From Halieaceae bacterium UBA5044 (GTDB lineage Bacteria > Pseudomonadota > Gammaproteobacteria > Pseudomonadales > Halieaceae): a stretch of DNA of 64,000 nt. The translations under genes and the position numbers were made by a program. Below, one piece after another: positions 7,641 through 16,221 of this stretch. Position 1 is the first letter of the stretch. Every line of letters starts with the position of its first letter. Location: NCBI GenBank assembly GCA_002416125.1, contig DIBU01000019.1, positions 24,349-88,348 on the forward strand, in the 5' to 3' direction. Below the pieces are notes generated by a model. It did no database searches and was not told the DNA's origin. It saw nothing but the letters and a program-made list of their open reading frames with translations.

Positions 7641-8921
7641 TCAGTTAGCCAGGATCTCTCGTCCCCGCAGCCATGCCCGCAGTTCCGCCTCGGGCATGGG
7701 ACGCGCAAAAAGGAAGCCCTGAACGATATCGCAGCCGAGTGCGCGCAGCATATCCAGGGTTGCGCTGTCCTCCACACCCTCGGCAACCACGTCCAGATTG
7801 AACAGATGCCCGATATCAATGATGATTTTCACCAGGTTCTGGTCCTGCTCATCGTCCAACAGGCGCATGATGAAAGAGCGATCAATCTTGATTTCCGTCG
7901 CCGGAATTTCCTTGAAATAGGACAGGGATGAAAAACCGGTACCAAAATCGTCGATCGATAGTCCCAGGCCCAGCGAGCGCAGCTGTTCCAGGTTGTGGAA
8001 TCCCGCTTCCTTGTCCTCTATCACCGCACCCTCGGTGATCTCGACCGTGACGCTGGCGGGGTCCGTACCCCATATGGCCAGCGCGCTTTGCAGCATGTTC
8101 GCCAGGTCCGGACTGCTGACCAGGTCCGCGGGCAGGTTGATCGCCAGAGGCAGCGTAAAGTCCTCTTTCCACTCGCGCTGGTAGCGCAGCGCACGATTGA
8201 TAACCCAGCGCGTGAGCTCGTAGCTGCGCCCGGAGGCGAGGGCCAGGGCGATCAGCTCTTCGGGGGGGACGTAGCCGTGGTCAGTGAGGTGCCAGCGAAT
8301 CAGCGCCTCGGCGCCGTACACCCTGCCCGTGCGCAGGTCGATTTTCGGCTGGAAGTGCAGTTCAAAGGCGTTGTCGTAAAGTGCCTCGGCGAAACGCTGC
8401 TCCAGCGGCAGTCCGCGCTCCGCAACGGGGGGCTCCTGAATGGCCTCATCGATTTGCAGGGGTTTGCCCTGGCGTGTTTGTGCCAGGCTGCCTTCGGCGC
8501 GCACCAGCATGGCCAGTGCGCTTTGGGTCGAGCCGCGGCTGACGGCCAGCCCCAGTCGCAGATCAACGGGTAGAATATCGTCGTCGATGATCAGTGACTC
8601 TTCCAGCGTGCGCTGCACGCGGTTTACGGCGAGCGCAACGAAGGCCGGATGGGTAAGCCTTGGCAGCAGAAAAGCGTAGGTCTTGTTGGACACCCGGTAC
8701 ACGTTGTCCGGCAGCTTGCTCAGGGCCTGTAGCTGTTGCTGGGTCTCCCGCAGCAGGTAGTCGCCGATTTCAAAGCCGTGCCGGTGATTGATGACCCGCA
8801 GGTTCCACAGGTCTATCAGCAGCAGCCCGGTGTGTTCACCGTGCTCGCTGGACAGGGTGATCGCCGCCTCCAGCGCTGAGATAAACCGGCTTCGGTCGGC
8901 GACGGGTGGAGGAGGATTCAC
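7641..8921 (-). CDS. Degenerate GGDEF + EAL domain c-di-GMP phosphodiesterase
   Basis: 426-aa protein without membrane segments. The N-terminal GGDEF-fold domain (about 5-160) has lost its signature: the strand reads YRVSNKTYAFLLP, so cyclase activity is not expected. The C-terminal EAL domain (about 170-420) keeps the catalytic set: AEALIRW, INLP, VEITEG, IDDFGTGFSSL, EIKIDRSF, VAEGVE and QGFLFARP. It should hydrolyse c-di-GMP. The start is a GTG without a clear Shine-Dalgarno, 10 nt after the stop of the HD-GYP gene, so translation is probably coupled. Confidence 0.88.
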   Translation of the reverse strand: MNPPPPVADRSRFISALEAAITLSSEHGEHTGLLLIDLWNLRVINHRHGFEIGDYLLRETQQQLQALSKLPDNVYRVSNKTYAFLLPRLTHPAFVALAVNRVQRTLEESLIIDDDILPVDLRLGLAVSRGSTQSALAMLVRAEGSLAQTRQGKPLQIDEAIQEPPVAERGLPLEQRFAEALYDNAFELHFQPKIDLRTGRVYGAEALIRWHLTDHGYVPPEELIALALASGRSYELTRWVINRALRYQREWKEDFTLPLAINLPADLVSSPDLANMLQSALAIWGTDPASVTVEITEGAVIEDKEAGFHNLEQLRSLGLGLSIDDFGTGFSSLSYFKEIPATEIKIDRSFIMRLLDDEQDQNLVKIIIDIGHLFNLDVVAEGVEDSATLDMLRALGCDIVQGFLFARPMPEAELRAWLRGREILAN

Positions 8922-8931
8922 GGCAGGCCGG

Positions 8932-10164
8932 CTATAGATGAATGCTGTTCATGTCGATGCCGTAGGCTCCCGGTTCCAGGCTGTTGGCGATGTCGAGGGG
9001 GCGGCCCTGGCTGTCTTCGGTTTCGTGGAGCAGGTCCACCATGCGCACGCTGGTGAGGGGTTGCTTGTCGGCATCCAGCACAACCATGATGCGCGGCCGC
9101 AGGCGTCGGGTGCGGTACTCGGCCACGACCACCGCGACCTCGCCGGAGGACAGCTCAATCAGTGTGCCCGCCGGGTAAATACCGACCGCCTGGATAAACT
9201 CCTCAACCAGCTCGGCCTGGAAGTCGATATCCTTGACGTCGTAAAGCATCTTGATTGCGGCAGAAGGCGAGGTTGCCCGCGCATAGCTGCGGTGGCTGGT
9301 AATGGCATCGTAGCAGTCCACGATACCGGCAATGCGCGCAAAGATGGGAATGGCATCGCCGCTCAATCCCTGCGGGTAACCGGAACCGTTGTGACGCTCG
9401 TGGTGGTGCGCGACCATATCCAGCACATCGCTGTTCATGAGGCCTGTCTCCGCCATCATCTCTATGCCGTGCCGCACGTGCTCGCGCACTGCAACGAGCT
9501 CCTCGCTGGTCAGCACGTGATCGCTGTTCAACAGCGCCGGGTCGACGCGCAGCTTGCCGATGTCGAAGAGCAGGCCGCCGATGGCCAGTGAGCGCAGGTC
9601 GGAGCGGGGCAGGCCGAGCTGCCGACCGAGCGCCACACCCCAGATAGACGCGCCGAGCGAGTGCTGATAGGTGTACTTGTCCTGCTCTTTCAGCCGGGCC
9701 AGCCAGATACAGGCATCGGGGTTGCGCGAGATGCTGTCGATCATTGGCTCTACTGAACGCTTTACCCGCACAACATCCACGGCTGCCCCGTCCCGGGCAT
9801 GCTGGAATACCGCCTCCAGGCCGTCTGACAGCTGCTGTACCGCTTCCTCCGCGCGCGGATATTCCTCTGCCCAGTCCGCCGTGTCTGTGTACGTGACCAG
9901 TCGCCGTTTGGGGAACATGGCTTCGCGGGATATTCTCGGGCGCTGCACGCGTGTTTTTCGCTGTAGCGCGTAGTCGATATGGCGGCTTTTCTCGATGTCG
10001 ACGAACACGTACTGGCAGTGCCGACGCAGGTTGCGAATATCCTCTTCCGAGGTGATGCGGAAGCCCTGCAGAATGAAGGGTGTTTCCAGCCAGGGGCGGT
10101 CCAGGCCCGATACATACATGCCCGGTTTCAGGTCGGCAACATAGACTTTTACGACTTCTATCAT
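8932..10164 (-). CDS. DUF3391 + HD-GYP domain protein with altered HD motif
   Basis: 410-aa cytoplasmic protein with an N-terminal DUF3391 (about 1-130) and an HD-GYP domain (about 160-340). It keeps YTYQHS, HHHERHNGSGYP and GIVDCYDAITSHRSY. In the HD motif itself the His is replaced by Phe (LLFDIGKL instead of LLHDIGK), which removes a metal ligand and may weaken or abolish phosphodiesterase activity. A GTG at 10167 immediately precedes the ATG used here. It is transcribed with the EAL gene, so the pair forms a c-di-GMP module whose main hydrolase is probably the EAL protein. Confidence 0.88.
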   Translation of the reverse strand: MIEVVKVYVADLKPGMYVSGLDRPWLETPFILQGFRITSEEDIRNLRRHCQYVFVDIEKSRHIDYALQRKTRVQRPRISREAMFPKRRLVTYTDTADWAEEYPRAEEAVQQLSDGLEAVFQHARDGAAVDVVRVKRSVEPMIDSISRNPDACIWLARLKEQDKYTYQHSLGASIWGVALGRQLGLPRSDLRSLAIGGLLFDIGKLRVDPALLNSDHVLTSEELVAVREHVRHGIEMMAETGLMNSDVLDMVAHHHERHNGSGYPQGLSGDAIPIFARIAGIVDCYDAITSHRSYARATSPSAAIKMLYDVKDIDFQAELVEEFIQAVGIYPAGTLIELSSGEVAVVVAEYRTRRLRPRIMVVLDADKQPLTSVRMVDLLHETEDSQGRPLDIANSLEPGAYGIDMNSIHL

Positions 10165-10447
10165 CACGTGTACAGGCTTTCCCGTGGGACTTCATCGTAG
10201 TACGACACCGCCTGCAATGCCACGCCGCCGTCGCCAGATGCTTCTCCGTGGTTCAGCCTGCCATCCCTCCATGGTGGTGTGACCGGCAGTGTGATGGACT
10301 GATCATGGCGGCTCCCCGGCGTGCTCGCAACCGGTATTTCTGCCGGTGCGTAGTCTGCCGCCGAGCCCCGCGCTACAATGCAGGCGGGTCGGCGAGGCTC
10401 GCCGTGCGCTTTCGTTGTAAAACCGCTTCAAGGATAATCGCAGCACC

Positions 10448-10720
10448 GTGGACTGGAAGGTATTTTTGACGATATTCGCCGCCGTGTTTGTGGCGGAACT
10501 GGGTGACAAGACGCAGCTTGCGACCATGCTGTTTGCCGCTGACCGCGAGGTCAGCAAGTACACGGTGTTTATTGCAGCCTCCGCCGCGTTGATTGTGGCA
10601 TCTGCGCTCGGTGTGCTGGCCGGAAGCGTGCTGAGCAGCTATATCAACGAACGCTACCTGCACTACATTGCGGGTGTCGGCTTTATTGCCATTGGCGCGG
10701 TGACCCTGTACCGGGCCTGA
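10448..10720 (+). CDS. Half-size UPF0016/Gdt1-family cation transporter
   Basis: 90-aa membrane protein with three hydrophobic helices and the family motif E-L-G-D-K-T (residues 17-22, AELGDKTQLATM). UPF0016 (TMEM165/Gdt1, MneA-like) proteins move Mn2+ or Ca2+. Full-length members have two such repeats; this one has a single repeat and must act as a homo-oligomer or with a partner not seen here. It starts at GTG with AAGGAT upstream. It is convergent with mgtE, another cation transporter gene, 18 bp away. Confidence 0.82.
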   Translation: MDWKVFLTIFAAVFVAELGDKTQLATMLFAADREVSKYTVFIAASAALIVASALGVLAGSVLSSYINERYLHYIAGVGFIAIGAVTLYRA

Positions 10721-10738
10721 CCGGGGCAGCCGCCTGCC

Positions 10739-11785
10739 TTACATCAGCAGCATCGTGGCGAGCAGGAGCATCAGTCCCATGCCCAGCACATCGGTGAAGG
10801 TGGTCAGGAAGATACTGCTCGCCATCGCCGGGTCCGCGCCGAAACGTCGCAGTGTCAGCGGCACAACAACGCCGAATATGCCACTGCCCACGCAGGCGCC
10901 CACCATCGAGACGAGAATGACCAGAGCGAGTATGGCGGGGTGTTCGGTCCCCGTGCTGATGGCGTATACCCACATGGCCGCCGCGGCGACCAGGCCGACA
11001 GCAAAGCCGTTCAGCGCGCCGAGAATGATCTCCTTGCGCAGCAGCCTGCGCACGGGATAGTCGGCCAGCTCGCCCAGCGTCAGCCCGCGCAGGGTAATCG
11101 CCAGCGCCTGGGACCCCGTATTGCCGCTCTGCCCGGCGAGCACCGGCAGAAACGCGGCGAGGGCGACAATGCGCGTGATGGTGTCCTCGAACATGCCGAC
11201 CACGAAGGCGGCGGCAAACGCCGTGAGCAGATTGACCTGCAGCCAGGGGTGGCGCATTTTGAATGCCTGCAGAATGGGCGTGTGGCTGCGCTCCTCCTTG
11301 TCCACACCCACCATGCTGCCTGACTGGGCACTGAGTTCCGTGGCCAGATGCTGGAACAGGCGCCAGCCCATGACCAGGCCAAGCAGGGTTCCCTCCTCGG
11401 AGACCAGCGGGTACAGACGGTGGCGGCGATTCAGCGCTGCCTGCATGGCCTCTCCCATGTCGGTATCGGGCCGAAACGCAAAGGGCGACCCAGTCATGAC
11501 CTCCTGAAGGGTCTGCCCGGGACGTGACAGCAGCAGGTCGCGCATCGCCACAACCCCAATCAGGCGATTATCGCGATCCACGACGTAAAGGTAGGTGATG
11601 CCGCCCTTGGGCAGCGCGTGCACGAGATAATCCAGGGCGCCGGCAACGGTCGTCTCGGGGCTGAGATAACCGGTAGCGGGTTCCATCAGGAGATCTACGG
11701 TCCCCTTCAGGCCTTCTGTCAGGGTGAGGGATTCCGGCGTCAGCGGGGGATGCTCGTCGCGGTGTTCGGCATTGGCGTTGTGCAT
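10739..11785 (-). CDS. mgtE: MgtE-type magnesium transporter lacking the N domain
   Basis: 348 aa. A pair of CBS domains (about 30-155) is followed by a five-helix MgtE membrane domain (about 180-348) with the pore-region signatures PVLAGQSGNTGSQAL and LRKEIILGALNG. Typical MgtE proteins (about 450 aa) begin with a superhelical N domain of about 130 residues that helps sense Mg2+; only about 25 residues precede the CBS pair here. The ATG at 11785 is preferred over a TTG at 11794. Confidence 0.85.
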   Translation of the reverse strand: MHNANAEHRDEHPPLTPESLTLTEGLKGTVDLLMEPATGYLSPETTVAGALDYLVHALPKGGITYLYVVDRDNRLIGVVAMRDLLLSRPGQTLQEVMTGSPFAFRPDTDMGEAMQAALNRRHRLYPLVSEEGTLLGLVMGWRLFQHLATELSAQSGSMVGVDKEERSHTPILQAFKMRHPWLQVNLLTAFAAAFVVGMFEDTITRIVALAAFLPVLAGQSGNTGSQALAITLRGLTLGELADYPVRRLLRKEIILGALNGFAVGLVAAAAMWVYAISTGTEHPAILALVILVSMVGACVGSGIFGVVVPLTLRRFGADPAMASSIFLTTFTDVLGMGLMLLLATMLLM

Positions 11786-11906
11786 GTCAGGCAACCTGTC
11801 AGGCGCTTGGCCCGAAGCGGGGTGTTGGCGTTACACAGAGTGTAAGCGTTTTTCCCCTGCGCTGTATGCCGTGCCGCGGAGTTACCGAAAGCGTTTGTGC
11901 CCGCAC

Positions 11907-11934
11907 AACAAAAAACCCCCGCCAGGCGGGGGTT
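11907..11934 (-). terminator. Rho-independent terminator after the BVMO gene
   Basis: On the minus strand, a GC-rich stem (CCCCCGCC with GGCGGGGG) is followed by TTTTTT and TGTTG. It lies about 55 nt after the BVMO stop and is the best canonical intrinsic terminator in the window. Confidence 0.88.
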
Positions 11935-11947
11935 ACTCAAAGGGGTG

Positions 11948-11980
11948 TCCCGCGGTGGTGCTCTCGCAACCACCGCGGGA
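11948..11980 (-). repeat. Perfect 12-bp inverted repeat between BVMO stop and terminator
   Basis: TCCCGCGGTGGT and ACCACCGCGGGA flank a 9-nt loop, starting 5 nt after the BVMO stop codon. In RNA this is a very stable hairpin just ahead of the intrinsic terminator, probably a 3-prime stabiliser or a second terminator element. Confidence 0.75.
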
Positions 11981-11985
11981 ATGCC

Positions 11986-13614
11986 TTAGGCAACGCGCTT
12001 GCTGAACTCCAGCTCCGGGAAGCCCTGATCCACTGAGTCGCGCATCTTGTCATAGTAGACATTGGCGCCGCCGAAGTAGATCAGTACACGCGGTGCCTTG
12101 TCTTCCAGGTTGGCACCCATCATCCAGGAATTGACCTTGTCACCCTGGGCCATCAGCGTTTGCCCATGGATTTCCGCGGTGTGCGCGGTCCAGGCATCCT
12201 CCGCCTCCGGGCGCGGCGTGAAGGTGTCGTAGCCTTCCTGTTCCATCTTCTCGATACAGTCCTTGATCCAGATGGCGTTCTGCTCGATGGAGGTGGGGAG
12301 ATTGGCGAACGGTGCCTGCGGTCCGGTCACGACGAACATGTTGGGGAAATCCGCGACGCAGACACCCATGATGGATTTGGACGCTTTTTGCCATTTGTCG
12401 CGCAGCGTCTGCCCGCTCTCGCCGCGGATCGGGAACGCTTCCAGAGCCCCGGTGTAGGCTTTGAACCCCGTGGCGAGCACGATGATGTCAAACTCGTGGT
12501 GGCCCTTGGTCGTCGTGATGCCGGTTTCGGTGATTTCGACGATGGGCTCGCGGTCGGCGATGTCGACGAGATGCACATTGTCGCGGCTGTAGGCTTCGAG
12601 GTAACCGTGATCCAGCGGCGGGCGCTTGGCAAACAGTGGGTACTCGCCGGGCTTGGGCACCAGGATGTCGGCGATCTCGGGGTCCTCAATGCGCTCCCGC
12701 ATCTTGCGGGTAATGAACTCCGACGCCCAGAGGTTGGCGTCCGGGCTGGAGAGCAGGTCCTCGAAGGTCTCGAAGACCCAGCGGAAACTGCCGGTCCATT
12801 TTTCCTCGAAAATGCGCTCGCGTTCTTCCGGCGACGTTTCAACGGCAAGGCGGCCTTCGGCGGTATCGAAGGCCATGCCGAACATGTGGTTGCGGCACTT
12901 GGCTACGATTTCATCGTAGTGTTCCTTGATGTCCTTTTCCCACTCCGGGGTCATGGGTGCCTGCATGGCGGGCAGAATGAAGTTGGGTGTCCGGTGAAAA
13001 ACCGTAACGCTCTTCGCCGTTTGAGCCATGACCGGCAGCATTTGCACCGTGGTGGCGCCTGCGCCGATGATACCTACCCGCTTGTTGGCGTAGTCAATGC
13101 CTTCCGGCCAGCGCGACGAGTGGAACAGGGGCCCCTTGAACGTATCCATGCCCTTGATCTTCGGGATGACGGGCTCGGAGATCATCCCCATGGCGCTGAT
13201 AAAGTACTTGCAGGTGAATGTGTCACCGCTCTCTGTGGTGACTTTCCACAGGCCGCTGTCTTTCTGGTACTCGGCTGCAACAATCTCGGTGTTGAGCTGA
13301 ATGTGTGGCCACATGTCGCATTTGTCCGCAACAAAGCGCATGTAGTCGTGTGTCTCTTTCCAGTCGGGATAGCGGCGTGTCCAGGACCATTCCTGCAGCA
13401 GTTCTTTGGAGAAGGTGAGGCAGTAGTAGTAGCTCTCGCTGTCGGTCATGGCGCCCGGGTAGCGATTCCAGGTCCAGGTACCGCCGATATCGGATGCGCG
13501 ATCAAACACGCGAATGGAAAGACCCGCCTCCCGGAGGTAGTGAATCAATGCGAGACCGGCAAAGCCGGCACCAACCGCAATGGCGTCAAAATCAGGTTGC
13601 TGCTGGGTGGTCAT
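11986..13614 (-). CDS. Type I Baeyer-Villiger flavin monooxygenase
   Basis: 542-aa FAD/NADPH enzyme that inserts oxygen into ketones to give esters or lactones. It has an N-terminal FAD motif (AVGAGFAGLALI), GGTWTWNRYPG, the BVMO fingerprint FxGxxxHxxxWP (FKGPLFHSSRWP, about residue 160), a second Rossmann motif (GIIGAGATTVQ) and ATGF near residue 380. GAGGAA lies 8 nt upstream of the ATG. It is a single-gene unit ended by the hairpin pair at 11907-11980. The substrate is not predictable from sequence; cyclohexanone- or steroid-type ketones are common for this group. Confidence 0.92.
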   Translation of the reverse strand: MTTQQQPDFDAIAVGAGFAGLALIHYLREAGLSIRVFDRASDIGGTWTWNRYPGAMTDSESYYYCLTFSKELLQEWSWTRRYPDWKETHDYMRFVADKCDMWPHIQLNTEIVAAEYQKDSGLWKVTTESGDTFTCKYFISAMGMISEPVIPKIKGMDTFKGPLFHSSRWPEGIDYANKRVGIIGAGATTVQMLPVMAQTAKSVTVFHRTPNFILPAMQAPMTPEWEKDIKEHYDEIVAKCRNHMFGMAFDTAEGRLAVETSPEERERIFEEKWTGSFRWVFETFEDLLSSPDANLWASEFITRKMRERIEDPEIADILVPKPGEYPLFAKRPPLDHGYLEAYSRDNVHLVDIADREPIVEITETGITTTKGHHEFDIIVLATGFKAYTGALEAFPIRGESGQTLRDKWQKASKSIMGVCVADFPNMFVVTGPQAPFANLPTSIEQNAIWIKDCIEKMEQEGYDTFTPRPEAEDAWTAHTAEIHGQTLMAQGDKVNSWMMGANLEDKAPRVLIYFGGANVYYDKMRDSVDQGFPELEFSKRVA

Positions 13615-13860
13615 AGCTGTGTTCCTCGTTTTATAAAATTATCTGCGCAATGTAGCCGGTGGGACCGTGTTTCGGCCAGTGCCGTGTGCGGTTGATGGTG
13701 TTGGGCCCCGCGGGCTGTGGGCGGTGCCGTGCCCAGCATGCGCGGGATCAGTATACTTGCTAGATGCAAACAATCAAGTTGTCTGCGACATCTTATTTCC
13801 GGCGCTAAACAGGGGCAACCCTGCGGCGCCGGGAATGTTGCGGAACACGGAGGTTCGGGG

Positions 13861-14088
13861 TTATTCCTGAGCCGGGTCCCGCGCGGAGAGCAGCACTGTC
13901 CAGGCCAGGCCCACCAGGCCTGACAGCTTGTGTACGCCGGCACGGGCCATGACCCGCGCCAGACCGGCACTGTCGAGCTGCACCATGGAGCGGCCGCCGC
14001 CCGGGAAGGTCAGCTCGACCGCGCAGGCGGCCTCACCGTCATGGGTCGGCGTGAGCTGGATGGCACTCACTACCGGGCCGTGATTCAC
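13861..14088 (-). CDS. Small hypothetical protein coupled to the amidohydrolase operon
   Basis: 75 aa, not recognised. The GTG start overlaps the stop of the preceding 69-aa gene (GTGA), a sign of translational coupling and of a real gene. It is predicted soluble with beta-like segments (ACAVELTFPGG, SMVQLDSAGLARVM). It is the last gene of a three-gene minus-strand unit: amidohydrolase, 69-aa protein, this protein. Confidence 0.6.
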   Translation of the reverse strand: MNHGPVVSAIQLTPTHDGEAACAVELTFPGGGRSMVQLDSAGLARVMARAGVHKLSGLVGLAWTVLLSARDPAQE

Positions 14089-14294
14089 GCGGTCGGCGGG
14101 CCGGTAAACACGATATCGGAACAGGTGAGCCGGGCCGGTGCGGGGCGGAACACCAGGTAGAGGTTCCAGCTTTGCAGGTCGGCGATGGCCGCGTCCAGTG
14201 GGCGCTCCGGGAGTTCGCGGCGCGCGATGCTCTGCCAGTCATCGCCTTCGCGGGGGTAGGTCCAGGGCCTTACCGGCACGATGTTGGGTTGCAT
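14085..14294 (-). CDS. Small hypothetical protein downstream of the amidohydrolase
   Basis: 69 aa, not recognised. AGAGGAG lies 8 nt before its ATG, which is 20 nt after the amidohydrolase stop. It is rich in Pro, Trp and Arg (RPWTYPREGDDW, LQSWNLYLVFRPAPARLT) with no signal peptide or membrane segment. The spacing and strong ribosome binding site argue that it is translated. Confidence 0.6.
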   Translation of the reverse strand: MQPNIVPVRPWTYPREGDDWQSIARRELPERPLDAAIADLQSWNLYLVFRPAPARLTCSDIVFTGPPTA

Positions 14295-14314
14295 GGTGTC
14301 GCTCCTCTGCTTTC

Positions 14315-16015
14315 TCAGGCGGCGCGCCGCGCCCGGCCGGATACGAGTTGGCCGCTGCGTGCGTCGGTGTAGCCCTGCTGCGCAGAATAGACGGCACTGC
14401 CATTGACGAAAACCTGCTCTACCCCGAGGGCGCGACGCAGGTAGCGGTAGCCCTCGCCGGGCAGGTCCTCTACCGCGATTTCAGGGCCTCGGTCGATACG
14501 GTCCGGGTCGAAGATCACCAGGTCGGCAGCCAGACCGGGCCGAATGCGTCCGCGATCCTGCAGCCCCCAGTTGTCGGCGATCTGCCCGGTCAGCTTGAAC
14601 ACCGCCTGCTCCAGTGTCAGTGCCGCGGCATCGCGCACAAACCGGCTGAACAGATACCCCGTGTCACCGTAGGTGGCAAAACGGGTCACATGAGCGCCGC
14701 CGTCACCCGAGCCGACCTGCACCAGCGGGTCGCTGATCGGGCCCGCAATGCGCTCGAGGTTGTTGTGTCCTACGGACACGGCACTGAAGCGCGTTTGCAA
14801 TGACTCCTCGACGGCGAGGTCGAGCATCAGTTCCACGGGGTCGCAGCCGCGTTCCGCAGCGATATCCTTCAGGCGCCTGCCTTCCAGGGGCTTGTTTCCC
14901 GGTAAATGACAGCGGCTGACCACGAACTCCGGAAAGTGCACCTCCATTGCGATCGGGTGCATGCCGCTGTAGGCCTCGTCGACCAGCTGCCGGCGCACAT
15001 CGGGGTCCTGGAAATCGCGCAGGGTCTCCGCCGCGGGTTTCAGGATGGTCGCCCACCAGGTCGGCCGGGAACTGAACACCGAGGTGGGCACGTCAAACTC
15101 GAAAGTGACATCAATGGGCCGCGTCTGCATCTGCGGCACGACTCGTGCTCCGTGTGCGACCTGCAGGCGTACCCGTTCCAGTGCCCGTGGCACCAGATCG
15201 GGGGTTGCGTTGGAGTCGAACAGGGGAGAAAAGGTCACCGTGATGGCATGGCGTCGCGACAGATCACCGAGAATATCGATGCGCGTGCACAGGAGGTCCG
15301 GATCCCAGAACTCGGGCACCACCTGCATCACCGCGCCGTGCTCGCCGAGTACCGCACAGAGAGCGTCGAGCTCTTCCGGCGCCGCCAGGCGACAGGGTAC
15401 CGGCCGGTGCTCATGGTCAATATCAACCCAGCTGGTGCTCATGCCGATGGCGCCAGCCTGCAGGCACTGCCGCAACAGCTGCTGCATGTCGGCGATCTCT
15501 GCGGCACTCGCGCAGCGCTCGCGGGCGGCATCGCCCATCACCCACAGGCGCAGCATGCTGTGTCCGGCCAGTGTGGCCACATTGATCCCCAGCGCATCCC
15601 GGAAAGACGCGAGATAATCTTCGAAGGTTTCCCAGTTCCAGCGCATGCCCGCATCAAATGCCGCCGCAGGCATTTCCTCGATCTGCCGGAAGACGGCGCC
15701 CACGAACGCGCGGTGTTCCGCGCGCACCGGCGCCATGGTCAGGGAACAGTTGCCGTTGATCACCGTGGTCACCCCGTGTTCCAGTGACGGCGTGGCCAGC
15801 CCATCCCAGGTGATCTGCGCGTCGAAATGGGTGTGGGAGTCGATAAAGCCGGGTGCCAGTACCAGGCCCTGCGCATCGATCACCGTGGCGGCATCGCCGG
15901 CAAGGCGCGTGCCCACCGCGACAATCTTCCCGTCGTGAATGGCGACATCGCCCCTGTACGCCGGGCTGCCGGTGCCATCGCAGACCAGGGCGTTGCTTAT
16001 TTTTAGCTGATACAT
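14315..16015 (-). CDS. N-acyl-D-amino-acid deacylase-like amidohydrolase
   Basis: 566-aa amidohydrolase-3/D-aminoacylase family member. The metal-site HxH is in APGFIDSHTHFDAQ near residue 65, and the family motif GDGGAHV is near residue 435. The C-terminal beta-domain ends with GRIRPGLAADLVIFDPD. The start at 16015 has AAGGAGG at 8 nt and begins directly with the beta-sandwich strand MYQLKISNALVCDG; a 34-residue upstream extension is rejected. It heads a three-gene unit and is divergent from an AraC-type regulator 206 bp away, a likely control pair. It probably hydrolyses an amide or acyl-amino compound. Confidence 0.85.
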   Translation of the reverse strand: MYQLKISNALVCDGTGSPAYRGDVAIHDGKIVAVGTRLAGDAATVIDAQGLVLAPGFIDSHTHFDAQITWDGLATPSLEHGVTTVINGNCSLTMAPVRAEHRAFVGAVFRQIEEMPAAAFDAGMRWNWETFEDYLASFRDALGINVATLAGHSMLRLWVMGDAARERCASAAEIADMQQLLRQCLQAGAIGMSTSWVDIDHEHRPVPCRLAAPEELDALCAVLGEHGAVMQVVPEFWDPDLLCTRIDILGDLSRRHAITVTFSPLFDSNATPDLVPRALERVRLQVAHGARVVPQMQTRPIDVTFEFDVPTSVFSSRPTWWATILKPAAETLRDFQDPDVRRQLVDEAYSGMHPIAMEVHFPEFVVSRCHLPGNKPLEGRRLKDIAAERGCDPVELMLDLAVEESLQTRFSAVSVGHNNLERIAGPISDPLVQVGSGDGGAHVTRFATYGDTGYLFSRFVRDAAALTLEQAVFKLTGQIADNWGLQDRGRIRPGLAADLVIFDPDRIDRGPEIAVEDLPGEGYRYLRRALGVEQVFVNGSAVYSAQQGYTDARSGQLVSGRARRAA

Positions 16016-16221
16016 GCGCAAGCCTCCTTGTGGTTGGAAACTGTAGGCAGTGTGACCGTCGTGTGCCATATCAAATCGAACAGAGTGCATGGAGGATTGC
16101 ACGACAGGCCCGGGCACGCCATGGCGCGGCCTCCCGGGCAGGCCCCGGGCGGTATCTCTCGCCTGCCGCGCGGTGGCAGGGTAGGATGAGCGCGCGCACT
16201 AACAGGAGGCTCAGCCGCCCG

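Noticed and set aside
10280..10447. Possible yybP-ykoY manganese riboswitch before the UPF0016 gene
   Set aside because: The family is often controlled that way, but I could not find the conserved internal-loop segments; only minor hairpins are visible.
11786..11906. Possible Mg2+ M-box leader before mgtE
   Set aside because: The space between the gene start and the opposite terminator is too short and shows no M-box core.
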